Source of the DNA: Glandiceps talaboti
Taxonomy: Eukaryota; Hemichordata; Enteropneusta; Spengelidae
NCBI RefSeq assembly: GCF_964340395.1
Contig: NC_135558.1
Coordinates: 18,233,271-18,297,270, forward strand
DNA: 64,000 nucleotides
Reading direction: 5' to 3'
The position numbers and the translations under genes were made by a program. Positions 1 through 12,515 of this stretch are shown here, piece by piece (position 1 is the first letter of the stretch; every line of letters begins with the position of its first letter). Under the pieces are notes generated by a model. That model was not told the DNA's origin. It saw only the letters and a program-made list of their open reading frames with translations, and made no database searches.

Positions 1-364
1 ACAGGAAATTGAGAATACAGCGCCCTCACTCAAAGTGGGGGTATCATCACCTCATCGTACTTTGTTCCTTGTTTTCTGTAGAAGTGGCAAACAGCAGTGC
101 TCTATGATCAAACTGAGTAACCTAATACCATCGTGTCATTGTGTACTCCCAAAAAAACACAGTCAGGAAGTAGAGCGCTACCATGGCAAATTTGTGAAAG
201 GCCTATTGATAATTGAGCAGTTTAGTCGCTATTGATTAATAAAGGGTGTATAGAAATGTATTGATAAATAACTGCTGAGAAATTTCTGTTTCTGTAATTG
301 GTTTTCCTATGTTTATCTTAAATTTGCTTCTCTGAATTTTTTTGCAAATGATTTCTTTTTACAG

Positions 365-3072
365 GTGATATCTGTAATATGACATACTGTGATGATGACC
401 CCTGTGAAAACGGTGGTACCTGTCAAAATGAAGAGGATGGATATTATTGTAACTGTACTGCAGGTTTTAGTGGTACTAACTGTGAAATAGACCTTGATGA
501 ATGTGAGGCCGAACCTTGTGAGAACGATGGGCAGTGTATTGACAGGCCTGGCTACTATGAATGCAACTGTACAGGCACAGGTAAGAGGTCATACCCGTCA
601 TGCAATATTCAATATGGCCAAGCAGATGTCATACCCATCATGCAACATTTAGTATGGCCAAGCAGATGTCGTACCCATCATGCAACATTCAATATGGCCA
701 AGCTGATGTCATACCCATCATGCAACATTCAATATGGCCAAAAGATGAAGGTCATGTACATCATGCAACATTCACTATGGCCAACTACAAATTTTGTAAG
801 TTCTCTTTGTAAATATGTTTAGCTATTTATAACATGATTAGACAACTGTAGTCTGCAAAATGTGTGACATGGCATGCAATGGTAGAAATGAACTCGAACG
901 TATTGAGGTACATCTGGAGATTAAAAATGACTGTCGTTATTTCTCACCATCTCCTCCATTTCATTGTCATAGAAACAGTCATTACAAATACCATGTAGCA
1001 CAGACTAGGAAAACATTTCAGTGTTGATTTTACTTGTAAACAAGATTTGCATAGTCCCTCATTTTTTAATAAAAAGGAATGTCACCCCAGGTAAGTCATT
1101 TTTATACACTACGGGTTCTTGAGAGTCATTTCATGACTTTACATCACCAACAATTTTGTTAGAAAAAACATCAAGTTGAATTTATGCTTTTATAGGGTAT
1201 CTTTTCTGTCGGCTATTGCATCATGGGAGTGAGCAGAAATAATGTATTCATGGTTGCCACTGAATATTCATGACACCTGTTTTACACTGAAGGGTATAGG
1301 TCCACAGTGTACAACTTGAATGCATTGTTTCTGCTGACTACTCCCATGATGAAATATCCCGTAGCGAAGATACCCTATGCACAAGATCAATTTGATGTTT
1401 CTCTGAAATCGCAATGTAAAATCATGATATGACTCTCCAGAACCCATAATTTATGAAAATGTTTCAGTTTCAAACTCAAATGAATTCAAAAGGCTCAGAG
1501 CCAGGATCGTGAGATCTGAACATATTTCATAAAAATTTGCAAATTGATGGTGATCGTTGTGTTAAATATATATTTTCTTATTCTTTATTTCAGGTTACAA
1601 TGGTACTAACTGTGACAATGATCTGAATGAGTGTGAGATAAATCCTACAATTTGTAAAAATGATGCCAAATGTATCAATGAACCAGGCAGCTTCCGTTGT
1701 GAGTGTGTGACAGGTTTTATTGGGTTTAGATGTGAACACGATGACCCGTGTTATGAAACTATAGATTGTCAGAACGAAGGGGAGTGCAAGTCAGGTGTCA
1801 ACGCTACTAACCACCCTGTATGGAATTGTACTTGTACGGAGGATTTCATCGGTGATCTATGTGAGGTAAGACTGTCTTTCTATCTTATCTATAGTCTTAG
1901 TCTGTAAGATATGACATCCATGGCATGCTATCAGCTATCACTTATGTCTGTACTACTAGTCTGTAAGATCTGGTATTCATGGCATACTATCACTATCACT
2001 CATGTCTGTACTACTAGTCTGTAAGATATGACATTCATGGCATGCTATCAGCTATCACTCATATCTGTACTACTAGTCTGTAAGATTTGACATTCATGGC
2101 ATGCTATCAGCTATCACTCATGTCTGTACTACTAGTCTGTAAGATATGACATTCATGGCATGCTATGAGCTATCACTCATGTCTGTACTTCTGAGTCTGT
2201 GGTCAAAAGATTTAGTCCCCACTTTGAAATTGTGATTAGCAGTTCAAACAGAGGTCATTATGTAGATTGAAATCAGACAGACAAAATCGTTTCTGCTTCT
2301 GGTTGTAAGAGCGATTGTTGTTATGGTGATACTTATTAATTGTTTGTACCTGATAAAATATTAGACTATGATATGATGGAAAGTTAGGTTTACTCTTGTT
2401 CTCAGGTTTCATAAATCAGGTTGGCTTCATTTAAAGCATATCGGTAAATTTGATCGGCTGCAACCAAATCTGGTTGCACCATGCAGGATATTTGGTAGTT
2501 TAGTACAGATGTCAGCAGTTGTTTAAAAGCCAGATAGGGCTTAACAACATGATTTATCTGAGTTTGGCTCCCCAGGGATGTTACTTGTCATAAGGTGTTA
2601 AACAAAAGAATCAGTAGGGATAGTGATAGAGGGCAGGCTTCATATAGTTGTAGCCATGCTGCACATTACTCTGGTATTGTGAGTTTTGCTATAAGTTTAC
2701 AGACCAGGTATTCCGTCATATTAGTGTCCAACACACCACAACAAAGTGACCATAACTTCAATATGTAAATCAGGTGAGATTGGTTACAACAGGTGAGGTT
2801 GGATTTTTTAAGTCCTAAATTTTTACAACTTTGATTTGCTTCAGGTGATAGCTGAGCCAGTAGACGATGACCTGAATCTGTACATCATTATTGGTGCTGC
2901 AGCAGGTGGTTTAGTGTTGATACTTTTCATAATTCTGCTCGTCTTCCTCATGTCTGTCCGAAGTAAACGAGCAACCCGAGGAACGTACAGTCCAAGTCGG
3001 CAAGAAATGACGGGATCGAGAGTCGAAATGGGCAATGTACTCAAACCACCACCTGAAGAAAGACTTATCTAA
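365..3072 (+). CDS. crb: Crumbs homologue, C-terminal three exons (partial)
   Basis: Three exons join in phase: 365-580, 1594-1865 and 2845-3072 (stop TAA 3070-3072). All have AG acceptors and GT donors. Exons 1 and 2 encode cysteine-rich calcium-binding-type EGF repeats (for example [16 protein letters not shown] and [18 protein letters not shown]). Exon 3 encodes a short stalk, one transmembrane helix (about 24 hydrophobic residues after [12 protein letters not shown]) and a cytoplasmic tail of about 37 residues. The tail carries the juxtamembrane FERM-binding segment [10 protein letters not shown] and ends PPPEERLI. In Crumbs proteins this PDZ-binding ERLI end binds PALS1/Stardust and Par6, and the protein sets apical-basal polarity in epithelia. 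The tail is diagnostic. The remaining EGF and laminin-G exons lie upstream, outside the window. Confidence 0.95.
583..790 (+). repeat. ~40-bp tandem repeat in Crumbs intron
   Basis: Four to five copies of a unit of about 40 bp built on GTCATACCCATCATGCAACA followed by TTCAATATGGCCAAGCAGAT. It starts a few bases after the exon donor at 581. Copies differ by single substitutions and the last is partial. It is read through by open frames on the plus strand, which are not thought to be coding. Confidence 0.85.
1113..1446. mobile_element. Foldback/MITE-like element in Crumbs intron
   Basis: Long imperfect inverted repeat. The outer ends are GGGTTCTTGAGAGTCAT (1113) and ATGACTCTCCAGAACCC (to 1446). 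The inner arms are TAGGGTATC (about 1193) and GATACCCTA (to 1377), with CATCATGGGAGT matching ACTCCCATGATG. No transposase is present. The end ATGACTCTCCAGAAC recurs near 63265, which suggests a dispersed family. Confidence 0.7.
1885..2200 (+). repeat. ~60-bp tandem repeat in Crumbs intron
   Basis: About five copies of a unit near 60 bp (TCTGTAAGATATGACATTCA, then TGGCATGCTATCAGCTATCA, then CTCATGTCTGTACTACTAG) just after the donor at 1866. The copies are well conserved with small deletions. Confidence 0.85.
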
Positions 3073-5699
3073 CACAGTGCAATACCAAATTGTGAACTTT
3101 GACCTTTCCCAGAGTGCACTGGGATGTGTGTATCCCAGAATGCACTTGGATGAAAAGAAAAAAAACAAGATGGCCACCATGACATATCAGAGGGTTCAAC
3201 TGGTTTGAATTCTTGTGAAATTCATTTCAATCATAATTTAAACATAATTTGTTTTTAAAAGATATCAAATGAGATCATGGCATGTGCCTTACAGTGGGAG
3301 ATAATCTTACAGAATGACTACAGTAGATGGTAGAATGAGATAGATTGCTTTGATAGCAATGAATGAGAGAGAGATTGCATACAGCTGGGTTTGTAGTAAA
3401 GCCGGGTGTTGGAGGGCTAAACTGTCAACTCATCACTGACTAATAAGCAGTACTCCAGTCTTTTCAGGTATTGCATTTATTGGGAATTGATCATCTTGTG
3501 GAGAATGTGTAAATAACAGATTTATGACACAGTGCCCTTGTCTGTTGGAGAGAACAAGAAAGAATATATAGATTTGGTTTATACCTACTATTTCTAATAA
3601 ACAAGATGATGAAATTTTCAATCTTGAAATTCTGAAAGTGGAATATCATTTTCATCTGCCCCCAGACTGCTCTCTCGTAGTAAATAGCTTTTAAGGCAAA
3701 TCTGAAAAAATGTAATTAATGCGGATTATAGACTTAATTAATCATAGCAATAAGTGGAACTCAAATAGTGTGTCGGCCATCTTGGATGTCATGTGTCAAA
3801 GGTCGTAGGGTAAAAATTGTGTCATCCAAGATGGCTGCCAATGCACAAAAAACCACCTGTTGCATCCTGTGAGTAGTTACAAGTAGGAGATAGCGTTATT
3901 TCAATATTAATCATGCAAATTTTTCTTTTATTTATTAATGTTTTTGTTGGTGGAAAATTTATGTTCTTTGTATTAATTACATGTATGTTATATTTATGTA
4001 TTCAGGTGTGTGCTTTTCATGTTCAACTCACAAAGGTCATGAAAATTTGTTGAAAGTCATATTCTTAAATACCTTGATATCCAGAAAACTTTTTGTTTGT
4101 TTTTTTACCAGCGTTGATTTTGCAGAAATATATGTTTCGATCAATACTAGTAATGACATGTGTTGATTTAATGAAAAAAAGACACAATATATTGACATTT
4201 TATAATCTTGAAAACTTATTGCCTACCTTGGCTTGACACCCACCTTACAGTGTTTAGAAGGAAAAAAACATGTAAAAAATCAAAGACATATTTGCTTTAT
4301 ACACACACAGTTGTTTTTTTGTCAGTTTTTCCGTACCCATAGTATTTATTACCAGGAACGTTTGTAGGTATTTGTGTGTAGTTTCTGTATTTCACAGACC
4401 ACATATCACTTTAAATTCAAGATATAAAAAATACAATCAGTTTCCGTCGCTTTCCTTACAACCTAAATACTTCACTGAGGGTAATCTCATAGCACAGGAA
4501 AATTCTTGAATTAAATTAAATTAAATTTAGATAGTCTTTGTATATCTTAGTCTTGAATCTATGTGAGAGGGGTTTTTGAATTCATTATCATGATGGGGAA
4601 ATCAAAATTCAAAATCCCCTTTCGCCTGGATTCTAGATATCTAAACGCCACTGTGTGCTCTCTGACTTCTGCACGTGATAGTCTAGGAGAATGCTACGTC
4701 AGTAATTGGAACAAAATGGCTGCTCGGATAGACTAACACACAACATGACTTGAACTACACAGTGGCAACTCTTTCTAAGAGAATTCTCACTATTAGGATC
4801 TTCTAACAAAGACAGTTTTCAAAATATTCACAGCATGATTTCTGTGAAATATATACAGAATTTATGAAAATCTGGATTCATTATTGTCCAGTCAGAAACT
4901 GTCCAAGTCCAGTGAAAGTTGTCATCTTGCATTCCAGTCACTTACGTGGCATTCTCACAGATTTTCTTCGAGTGGCAGAAGGTGGACGTCCCGCAATGCA
5001 GTCTGGGTAACCAAGACTAATACAGAATGCAATTTCGTTTACCTCCGGTGTATACAGTATACAATTATAAATGCTATCACATGTCCTAATTGTAATATTT
5101 ATCACAACACTAGTCAGTCTCAGAATGAACCTGTACAAATAATTGTCTGTAAATATGTCTTTCAACTAGATAAAGTTTTTGGTTTTTTTTCATCAGAATA
5201 ATAATTTCGGAGTAAGAGGAATGAACAACATACATAAAACATTTTATTTTATGAATATTGTTTTCACTCCATCAGGTTACTTTATTTATTACATACAATC
5301 TTCTTGTTACATGGAACTTCATTTTTTTTGGGTGTTTCTTTCATGAAACTTGGTATTCTTGGCAGCCATTCAAGTAATGTCTTTAGGGACACAATTGACC
5401 GCAGCAATATATTACAAAAGATGAATTTTGACAACTGTTGTGTTTGGATCTTTATAATGACTATCAAAGTCTTCAGTGTTTCATAACTTTCATTTATTTT
5501 CTGTTTTAATGTTTTAATGTTGTAATCTTGTATCAATTGTTAACTGTTACTGTACTGTATTTATCAAATAGGCCATTCCAGACTGCAAACAGGAAATTAA
5601 GGCATGTACAGCGCCCTCGCTTAAATTGGGGGTATCATCAACTTGTACCGTTTCACAAAATGTACACATGTAGTTAAAATGATAGTGATGTAGACAAGT

Positions 5700-6060
5700 G
5701 TTTATGGTTGGGGAGGCAACTACTAAATGTATCTATGGGGAGGGGGACTATTATTAAGTTCATCTGCAGGTGGGGGACTACTACGTTCACGTTCAAGGGG
5801 AATACTAAATTCATCTGTTGGGGAATTATTATATTCATCTGTGGCAGGGGACGATTAAATGCATCTGTTGAGAGGGAATGAGAATTTGTTGTGAAGTGAT
5901 TACTAAATGCTTGTCTGGGAACAGGGAATACTAGAGGGAGATATCACTAAATTGATCTGTGAGGGAGGCGTCACTAAATGGACCTGTTGGGAAGGGGACT
6001 TAAATTCTTCTGTGGGGAGGGAATTACTAAATACAGCTATTGGGGAGGGGGATTACTAAC
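5700..6060 (+). repeat. Degenerate G-rich ~40-bp repeat
   Basis: About nine diverged units of the form GGGGA(G)n followed by (A)TTACTAAATxCATCTGTtGGGG. Spacing and sequence are loose, so this looks like an old minisatellite. No coding potential. Confidence 0.7.
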
Positions 6061-7315
6061 CATCTGCCATTAAGAGTGTTATTAAGAGTATAGTGATGCC
6101 TGTTGGAGCTTCTATTGATAGACAATCTTATGTGTATAAAACACATACTGCTGGTGCTAGAAGTCACTAAATCACGTTAGACTGTACATAGTTAGACATG
6201 GTTGACAAGGTCCTAAAAGCTAAATAAAAGTAGTCGTCTATTGACAGTAAAGAAGTATGTTTGTAATTGAAAAATGTGAATAACTGTCAAAGAGGGAGGC
6301 TTATGGACTTATTTTGAGATGATTGACAGATTTATGGAGAGATGTGTAAACTGTTGCTAAAATACAATCAGTCTGTTTGTGTTGCATAACACCATACGAC
6401 CTGGCAGCTTCAGCTGAGAAAATCTGATGTTATTCATTCATTTGATGATGAAGTTTTACACAGTTAAATAGAGAGGGCGTTGTCTGTGCCAGTCTACGTG
6501 TCTAAGTGAATCTTATGAACATATTTGAAGTTCAGTCTCTTTACAGCTCCCAAAATAGGCTGCATTTTTTTCAAAATTATTAACTTGCTGTTTCTGTGGC
6601 TTGCGTATACTATTCAACTCCTTGTGATCACGCAGTGATCAATCACAACTTAGGAATTGTTACAATATGTTCACAAATTTAGAATTTTTCAATTTTATGT
6701 TTATTATTGCAGTCTCGATTTCATGAAATCATAACCTTTGACCTGCCAGTGAAAGTGACGGGATACACCTTGACTTTGAACTCCTACTGCTTGTATTACC
6801 TCATGAACTTTTCTGTGTACAGTCGTTTCTTGTTGCCATAGTAATCATTTGTAAATAGCTTTAGATAAATGACTATCACTTAATACTTTTGATATTGAAA
6901 AAAATGAATATTTTGATAGTTAAATAAAAAGAGATTTTGTAAAATTTGTAGATGAGCCATATTTGGATATTCGCAGTTCTTTACAGTTAACATAACTTGT
7001 ACAGGTACTATCATGTAGCTTTTTGTACTAGAAGAGAGATCTAAGCTTATTGGCTAAGGTAGAAATGAATATGCAAATGTGTAATTTGAATTGGCCAATC
7101 ATTGAAGGCCAGTAAATCTACTGTTTACTCACACTTGCTTACCAACATAGTGCCTTGGAAAATGTATAGACAAGAAATTTGAATTTTATTTTGTGACCAA
7201 GTAACTGGAGTATCACAAACTTACTAAAATTTGACTTGAATTCTGTAATTTTTTCGATACAGTTGAAATTTTTGTCAAGTTGTGTGTGTGTGTGGATAAA
7301 AAATGTGGTCTTCAT

Positions 7316-7450
7316 TCATATTTGCATATTAAGTACCTTGTCAACCAATCAAATTGCAACTTCTTACCTTGTCGACCAATCAAATTTGCAGTGTCTAAAT
7401 AGCTGCTTGCATATTTGCATATCAAATACCTTGTCAACCAATCAGAGTTG
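7316..7450. promoter_or_regulatory. Clustered CCAAT-box and octamer-like motifs
   Basis: TACCTTGTCAACCAATCA occurs at 7334-7351 and 7428-7445, with a one-base variant at 7365-7382. Two of the three are preceded by CATATTTGCATAT, which contains ATTTGCAT. CCAAT boxes bind NF-Y and ATTTGCAT binds POU/octamer proteins in animals. No gene start is evident nearby, so this may be only a short tandem duplication. Confidence 0.3.
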
Positions 7451-7825
7451 CAGCTTATCTTTTAAAGGAATAACAGGAATTTACAAATGTTCCTGTTATA
7501 GTAAACTCTTGTGTAGCTTAGAAGAATGTTCTGACTCAAGAGATATTCTGAAGCTATGTAAAGTAGATTGTACTGCATGTGTATTCAAAACAAACAATTT
7601 TAATTTTTCTGAGAAATTTTATATGAGAATTGTATCAGAAAAAATTAAATGACATGGAACTGCCATATTATTCCAAATTTTGGAAATAAAGTCAATTTTG
7701 TATTTATTTCTAAGAAAGTCTGCTCTTGTATATTTTAATGGGTTATGAGTGACCATGCCAACAGAAGTCATGGTTAATTGATATTCATGTATCAGTGGAG
7801 AGTTCATCTTGGGGATTTGGCCCTA

Positions 7826-8140
7826 TAGTCCAGTTGCCAGAGGTGGTTTTGGGGGTTAACCTTGCAATGTGAGTTATATGAACCGAAATACCATGTATTG
7901 TGATGTCATAACTTGATTTGATAAATAAAATGTACATGATACATGGATGTACCCACACGATACACAGAAAATACATGGTATTTCGGTTTTCTCGCAATAT
8001 AACAAAATGCCCAGGGGTGCGCGAGTGGCACCCGTCAGATATGCTAACAGGACACCTTTCTGAGGTGGAATCTGCAAAAAAATATCATATAACTCACATT
8101 GCAAGGTTAACCCCCAAAACCACCTCTGGCAACTGGACTA
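7826..8140. mobile_element. MITE, 315 bp, with 55-bp terminal inverted repeats
   Basis: The ends TAGTCCAGTTGCCAGAGGTG (from 7826) and its complement (to 8140) are almost perfect over about 55 bp. A further internal inverted pair (ACCGAAATACCATGTAT at about 7880, its complement near 7972-7990) lies inside. The trinucleotide CTA flanks both sides (7823-7825 and 8141-8143) and is a candidate target-site duplication. No open frame for a transposase. Confidence 0.8.
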
Positions 8141-8415
8141 CTAGGCAATGAATGGGAACTCATAAGTTTTAAATATAATGGTGGGTGACCAGAGTCTAGT
8201 CATACAGCAATATAGTATATAAAGCAGTCAACAAAATGTGGCTAAAGAACCCCTTAAGTTCCTAAAAAATGTCTTGATTTAAAGATATAGCACATACGGC
8301 CAGCAGAATTTCTTGAGAATGCAACCAACTCTTGCCATGAAACACTACTGGGAAATGATAATTGCTTTTCAAGAGCTGCTGTAGTACCCCCTGTTGTACT
8401 TATATATTTATATAT

Positions 8416-8441
8416 CCCCCTCCCTCCCTCCCTCCCTCCCT

Positions 8442-8516
<75 letters not shown>

Positions 8517-8528
8517 CCCTCCCCCTCT
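8416..8528 (+). repeat. CCCT/CT microsatellite
   Basis: Starts as CCCT repeats, becomes a CT tract of about 70 bases, and ends with CCCTCCCC. Open frames on both strands here are low-complexity artefacts. Confidence 0.98.
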
Positions 8529-8530
8529 CT

Positions 8531-8936
8531 TTCAAAATAAAGTTTTAAATATTGTCATCTGTTTCCTCAGACTTTTATTTTTTTCAATTTCCCACCATTA
8601 TCACTGTCTTATCAGAGTTTACCAACTTCACATTAATTAGTAGATTGCTAATCCTAGAATAAACTCGTGGGCTATTTCACAGTGAGTATAGACATCTACT
8701 GATCCGACTAATGAAAATAAATGGATTTCCATTAGTCAAATCAGTGGACGTTTACACTCACTGTGGCAATGTGTTAATTGGGTTTATAGCCAGTGAGTTT
8801 GTTCTAGGATAAGCAGTCTACTAATTAATGCAAAGTTGGTAAACTCTGATAAAACATTGATAACGGTAGGAAATAGGAAAAAAAACAGTGAGAGGAAACA
8901 ATAGTTATGATGGCAATAGAAAACTTTATTTGAAAT
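8531..8936. mobile_element. Long foldback element, ~406 bp
   Basis: An imperfect inverted repeat runs through nearly the whole interval. Outer ends are TTCAAAATAAAGTTTT (8531) and AAAACTTTATTTGAA (to 8936). Inside, TTATCAGAGTTTACCAACTT pairs with AAGTTGGTAAACTCTGATAA, and CCACTGATTTGACTAATGG-type arms meet near the centre at 8735. It could fold into one long hairpin. No coding sequence. Confidence 0.75.
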
Positions 8937-10710
8937 ATAAAGAAAATAAGAGAAATCCGGAAAATCACGAGAACAAAATTATTTATTAGTCATGTACCCT
9001 GTGCTCACATACTACTGTACACAAAGCCTGATCGTCAAAGTTTACACTAGAGATCCAGCAGAACGACTAGGTCTTGTATTATTCAAAGCAAGGGGTTGCG
9101 ATTGGTTTTTTATTCGGACACTCCGGTGCATGTTCTGAAATGGAGTAAAAGTTATCATTGAAAAGAGTCTGACAAATTTTGTCTGCATTTGGATACTTCT
9201 GAGATGGCAACATGGTCAGTGTGTGTGTGGGGGGGGGGGTGGGGGTGGGTGGGGGAGTTGTCTTTCCATTTCTTGAAAACGACTTAAAAGAATCGACTGA
9301 AAACGAACCCAAAAGAAAGTTTTATATGTCATGATCAGCTTTAAATGCTACACCCTATACATAAAACACCTTCCAATAAGTTTTAGTTCTGTCATTATCC
9401 AATAAATTTATTACAAAGAAAACATTTACATTAGCAAAAGAAATTGAAAATATACTGTAGGAGTTTTAGCAGTGGCTGCTGGATTTCATACAAGTAAAGT
9501 GATAGTGTCTGGTAAAATATATGTAACCATAGACCCTCCACCAACTATGATGTAACCATATATTTGGAAACAAATTAAAAATTACGAAAAATACTTGCAA
9601 GTTGTAGACCATATCCCTTTATACTACATGAGTGAAACACCAAGCTTACATAATTTTAGCTGTAAGTAGATTTCAGTCATCCGTTACAAAGCTATCAAAT
9701 ACAGGTAAAGTTATGTAGGTTTGGTGTTCACTCACGGGACATTATTATTACGTTTTTGACACAAAGATAGACATATTTCAACTCTAGACTAACAATAACA
9801 AAGACACAATAAACACAGCAGGATCCTTTGTCCAATCACATTGAACACTGATAAACATTGCTATTCTTTCACACTGCAGTAAAAACTTGCTTCTAATGAA
9901 AACTTTACACATTGACTTGATGATTTTAATGAGTGCAATTTTTTGTTTTCTAACTGATAATCAACATTTCAATTTGATTACTTCTACATCCCCACTATGC
10001 ACAGCACCTATGTAATTGTTTCTTTTGCATTAGAAGGTGTCAATTGTTTGTCATGTTACATGAGTGAAACACCGAGCCTACATCATTTTAGCTGTATTTG
10101 TTTACATTGTATTTCATATACATTTCTTTACATGTAAGACGTTATGTTAAGGTAGCGATTTCTGTTTATGACCATTTACCTTATTTAGCGTTGATTTTTC
10201 GTTGATCTGTTTATGCTCATGGTAGTGGTGGTTGTAAACGTATCTGTACAGTGATTTCATAACATGTTTTATTACAGTTACTACCACCATTGTTAGTGGT
10301 ACAATGATGACGAACATGTAGTTGTCCGGACACTTCGAATTCTCCAAATAAACCTCACTATTCGTAGATTGCGTAACCTGTTCTGTTGTAAATATTGGTA
10401 TGTAAACAAAGAAACATAAAAAAATCGATTAAATTTACAAGCATACGTTTGCTAGCAATACCTTTTCTTCCTAAAACAAAAGTGATGACTAACACAGCAG
10501 TATAATTACACAGAAACTATGATTTTGAAGGCATCTGGTGAGTATTGTATTGTTATTCAGGGCAATTTGCTCAGATTTTGTTGTATTCAAGTAACAGTCA
10601 CTTAATTCTCATCTGGTGTGTGTGTGTGTTGGTCATTCACGGACTAGACTTTTCCAGTTTCTAGTGATATTATTACATTTTATATTGGTAATTCGTCCAT
10701 CTTTAGTGAC
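8937..10710. other. Intergenic DNA with a three-copy dispersed motif
   Basis: Holds three copies of a ~40-bp motif (ACATGAGTGAAACACC, then aaGCTTACATAATTTTAGCT). Two are direct, near 9624 and 10058, and one is inverted near 9694-9734. A G-rich tract lies at 9225-9257. No exon recognised. Confidence 0.5.
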
Positions 10711-10736
10711 ATGCATACTTACTTCTTCATGATTCA

Positions 10737-10975
10737 TTCATTCATACATACATACATGCATACATACATACACACACACATACATACATACATACATACA
10801 TACATACATACATACATACATACATACAAACATACATACATACATACATCCATACATACATACATACATACATACATACATGTACATACATACATACATA
10901 CATACATACATACATACATAAAACATACATACATACATACATACATACATACATACATACATACATACATACATG
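10737..10975 (+). repeat. (CATA)n microsatellite
   Basis: Nearly pure CATA tetranucleotide repeat of about 235 bp with a few interruptions (CACACACA near 10770, TGTACA near 10879). Overlapping open frames on both strands are artefacts of the repeat. Confidence 0.98.
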
Positions 10976-11084
10976 CTACTTTGGCATTCTTTCACATTGA
11001 TGTTCTCAAACACTATTTCCCTTTTGATATTCTTCAACGTCAAACGGCTGCCAAAATGAAACCAGAAAATAGTTTAACATAGGG

Positions 11085-12293
11085 AGCCTTCAGTATTTAC
11101 AAGGGGGGGGGGGAGGAATCGGGGGGGGTGGGTCACATTTTACAAACCTGTTCTTGGGGGAGGGTCATAATTTGCATTATAATATTTGGGGTAGGGTCAC
11201 ATTTTACAAGCCATAGTTTTGTGACCAAATTGAAGATTCAATTATTGTAAATTTGTTTTGTGTGTTTTGATATGTAAAAGTGAGATGAGCACTCAAACAT
11301 TTATTTTTACGAGTACGTTTACATACCAAAATACCAAAATATCCAGATCTAAACTGAATGACTTCCGTAAGGGCACTCTGCTTTTGTGATCCCCTACATA
11401 CTACACTCGTTTCCATGGCAAATAATAAACGAAATTGAAACCTGCATATCATTGGTATTATGCATCAGAAAGTTTACACACTTCATGGTACGCATCGTAA
11501 CAGTTGAACAATTTTAATACAGTGAAGTGATAAGGTATAATTGCCCTACTTCGTCCCTGGGTAAAGTGTATACATTCTTGTTTCGATCGAGATTGACAGA
11601 TGCACCATCTGCTCCAAATCGTATACATGTACATGCGTGAAAGGTTTGAAGTGAGCAGATGATCATGACTGTATGATGTAATAATCTTCAGATTCAACGA
11701 AAATATCGATACAAACACTTGAAACCCCTGAAAACAGAGTCTTTCTCAGTGTAGAACGAAAGCGTGTATCCATTCCGTAGCTTCCTGGTTAACCTTACAT
11801 TGACATTGGTGGCGCACTTTTGAAACGAAGCGCGTGTGCTACCAGATGATCGATCAATTAATTAAACAAATTGCTCATTAATATTCATGGTATTTTTATC
11901 AAATCTTAATCAGTTCTTGCCATTCAACAGTACAGTTGTGCCAAATTTCGTTTGAATTGAGCCAACCGTTTTGGAGAAAAAGATGACACAGTCAGATGCA
12001 CAGACAGACACAGACACAGACACGCACATACACACACAGACTTTCACCCACTAATACATCTCTTCCTTACGGAAGAAAAAATACATATATTGTAAGAGAA
12101 TTCTTTAATAAAACGATGCATTTTGTTGAGTGTACCATCTCACTTTATCACTCACACTGTCCGTGAATAAAAATACATATATTGTAAGAAAATTGTTTTA
12201 TAAAACGATGCATTTTGTTGAATGTACCATTTCACCTTATCATTCACACTGTCCGTGAATATTGTTGTTAAAATATGATGGTGATGGTAGCAG

Positions 12294-12326
<33 letters not shown>

Positions 12327-12500
12327 AGTTTTGAATGTAATAGAGAACACGGACAGTAATACATGTACTGACTCAAGTAGTCAGCGAGTCAAATTAGAGT
12401 GACACTGATAATGGCAATACTGAAGGTGAACGTGGTGATAGTGATATCAGGGAACTTTTCAAGTGACCAGATCAGGCAGAGTATGCACAACATAGAAAGC
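11085..12500. other. Intergenic, with a microsatellite-tailed dispersed repeat
   Basis: G-runs at 11101-11215 contain a doubled GGTCACATTTTACAA. The 11870-12070 stretch (AAATTGCTCATTAATATTCA, then CCAATTTCGTTTGAATTGA-type text, then an ACAGACAC tail) closely resembles 50905-51110 in the same orientation. It is therefore a dispersed SINE-like or satellite-like repeat, not part of the AGXT2 copy. A (GAT)n tract lies at 12292-12325. No gene recognised. Confidence 0.55.
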
Positions 12501-12515
12501 ATGTTTTAGATACTA

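Larger units (their letters stand above)
3073..7825. other. Crumbs 3' flank, no further gene seen
   Basis: Contains the Crumbs 3' UTR and intergenic DNA. A candidate AATAAA lies at 3597-3602, with further AATAAA motifs near 6221, 6922 and 7684, so the transcript end cannot be fixed. An inverted pair of GCCATCTTGG-type motifs lies at 3775-3839. The 5589-5650 stretch is similar to bases 1-65 of the window (ACAGCGCCCTC core), a short dispersed repeat. I see no credible exon. Confidence 0.5.

Noticed and set aside
10711-11082. Frames of about 70-120 codons in CATA repeats
   Set aside because: Pure tetranucleotide repeat artefact, open on both strands. The same holds for CATA/CAGA frames at 47.9-48.3 kb and 55.0-55.5 kb.
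11870-12070. Similarity to 50905-51110 taken as part of the AGXT2 segmental duplication
   Set aside because: The two are in the same orientation, whereas the AGXT2 copy is inverted; the text matches a dispersed repeat class.
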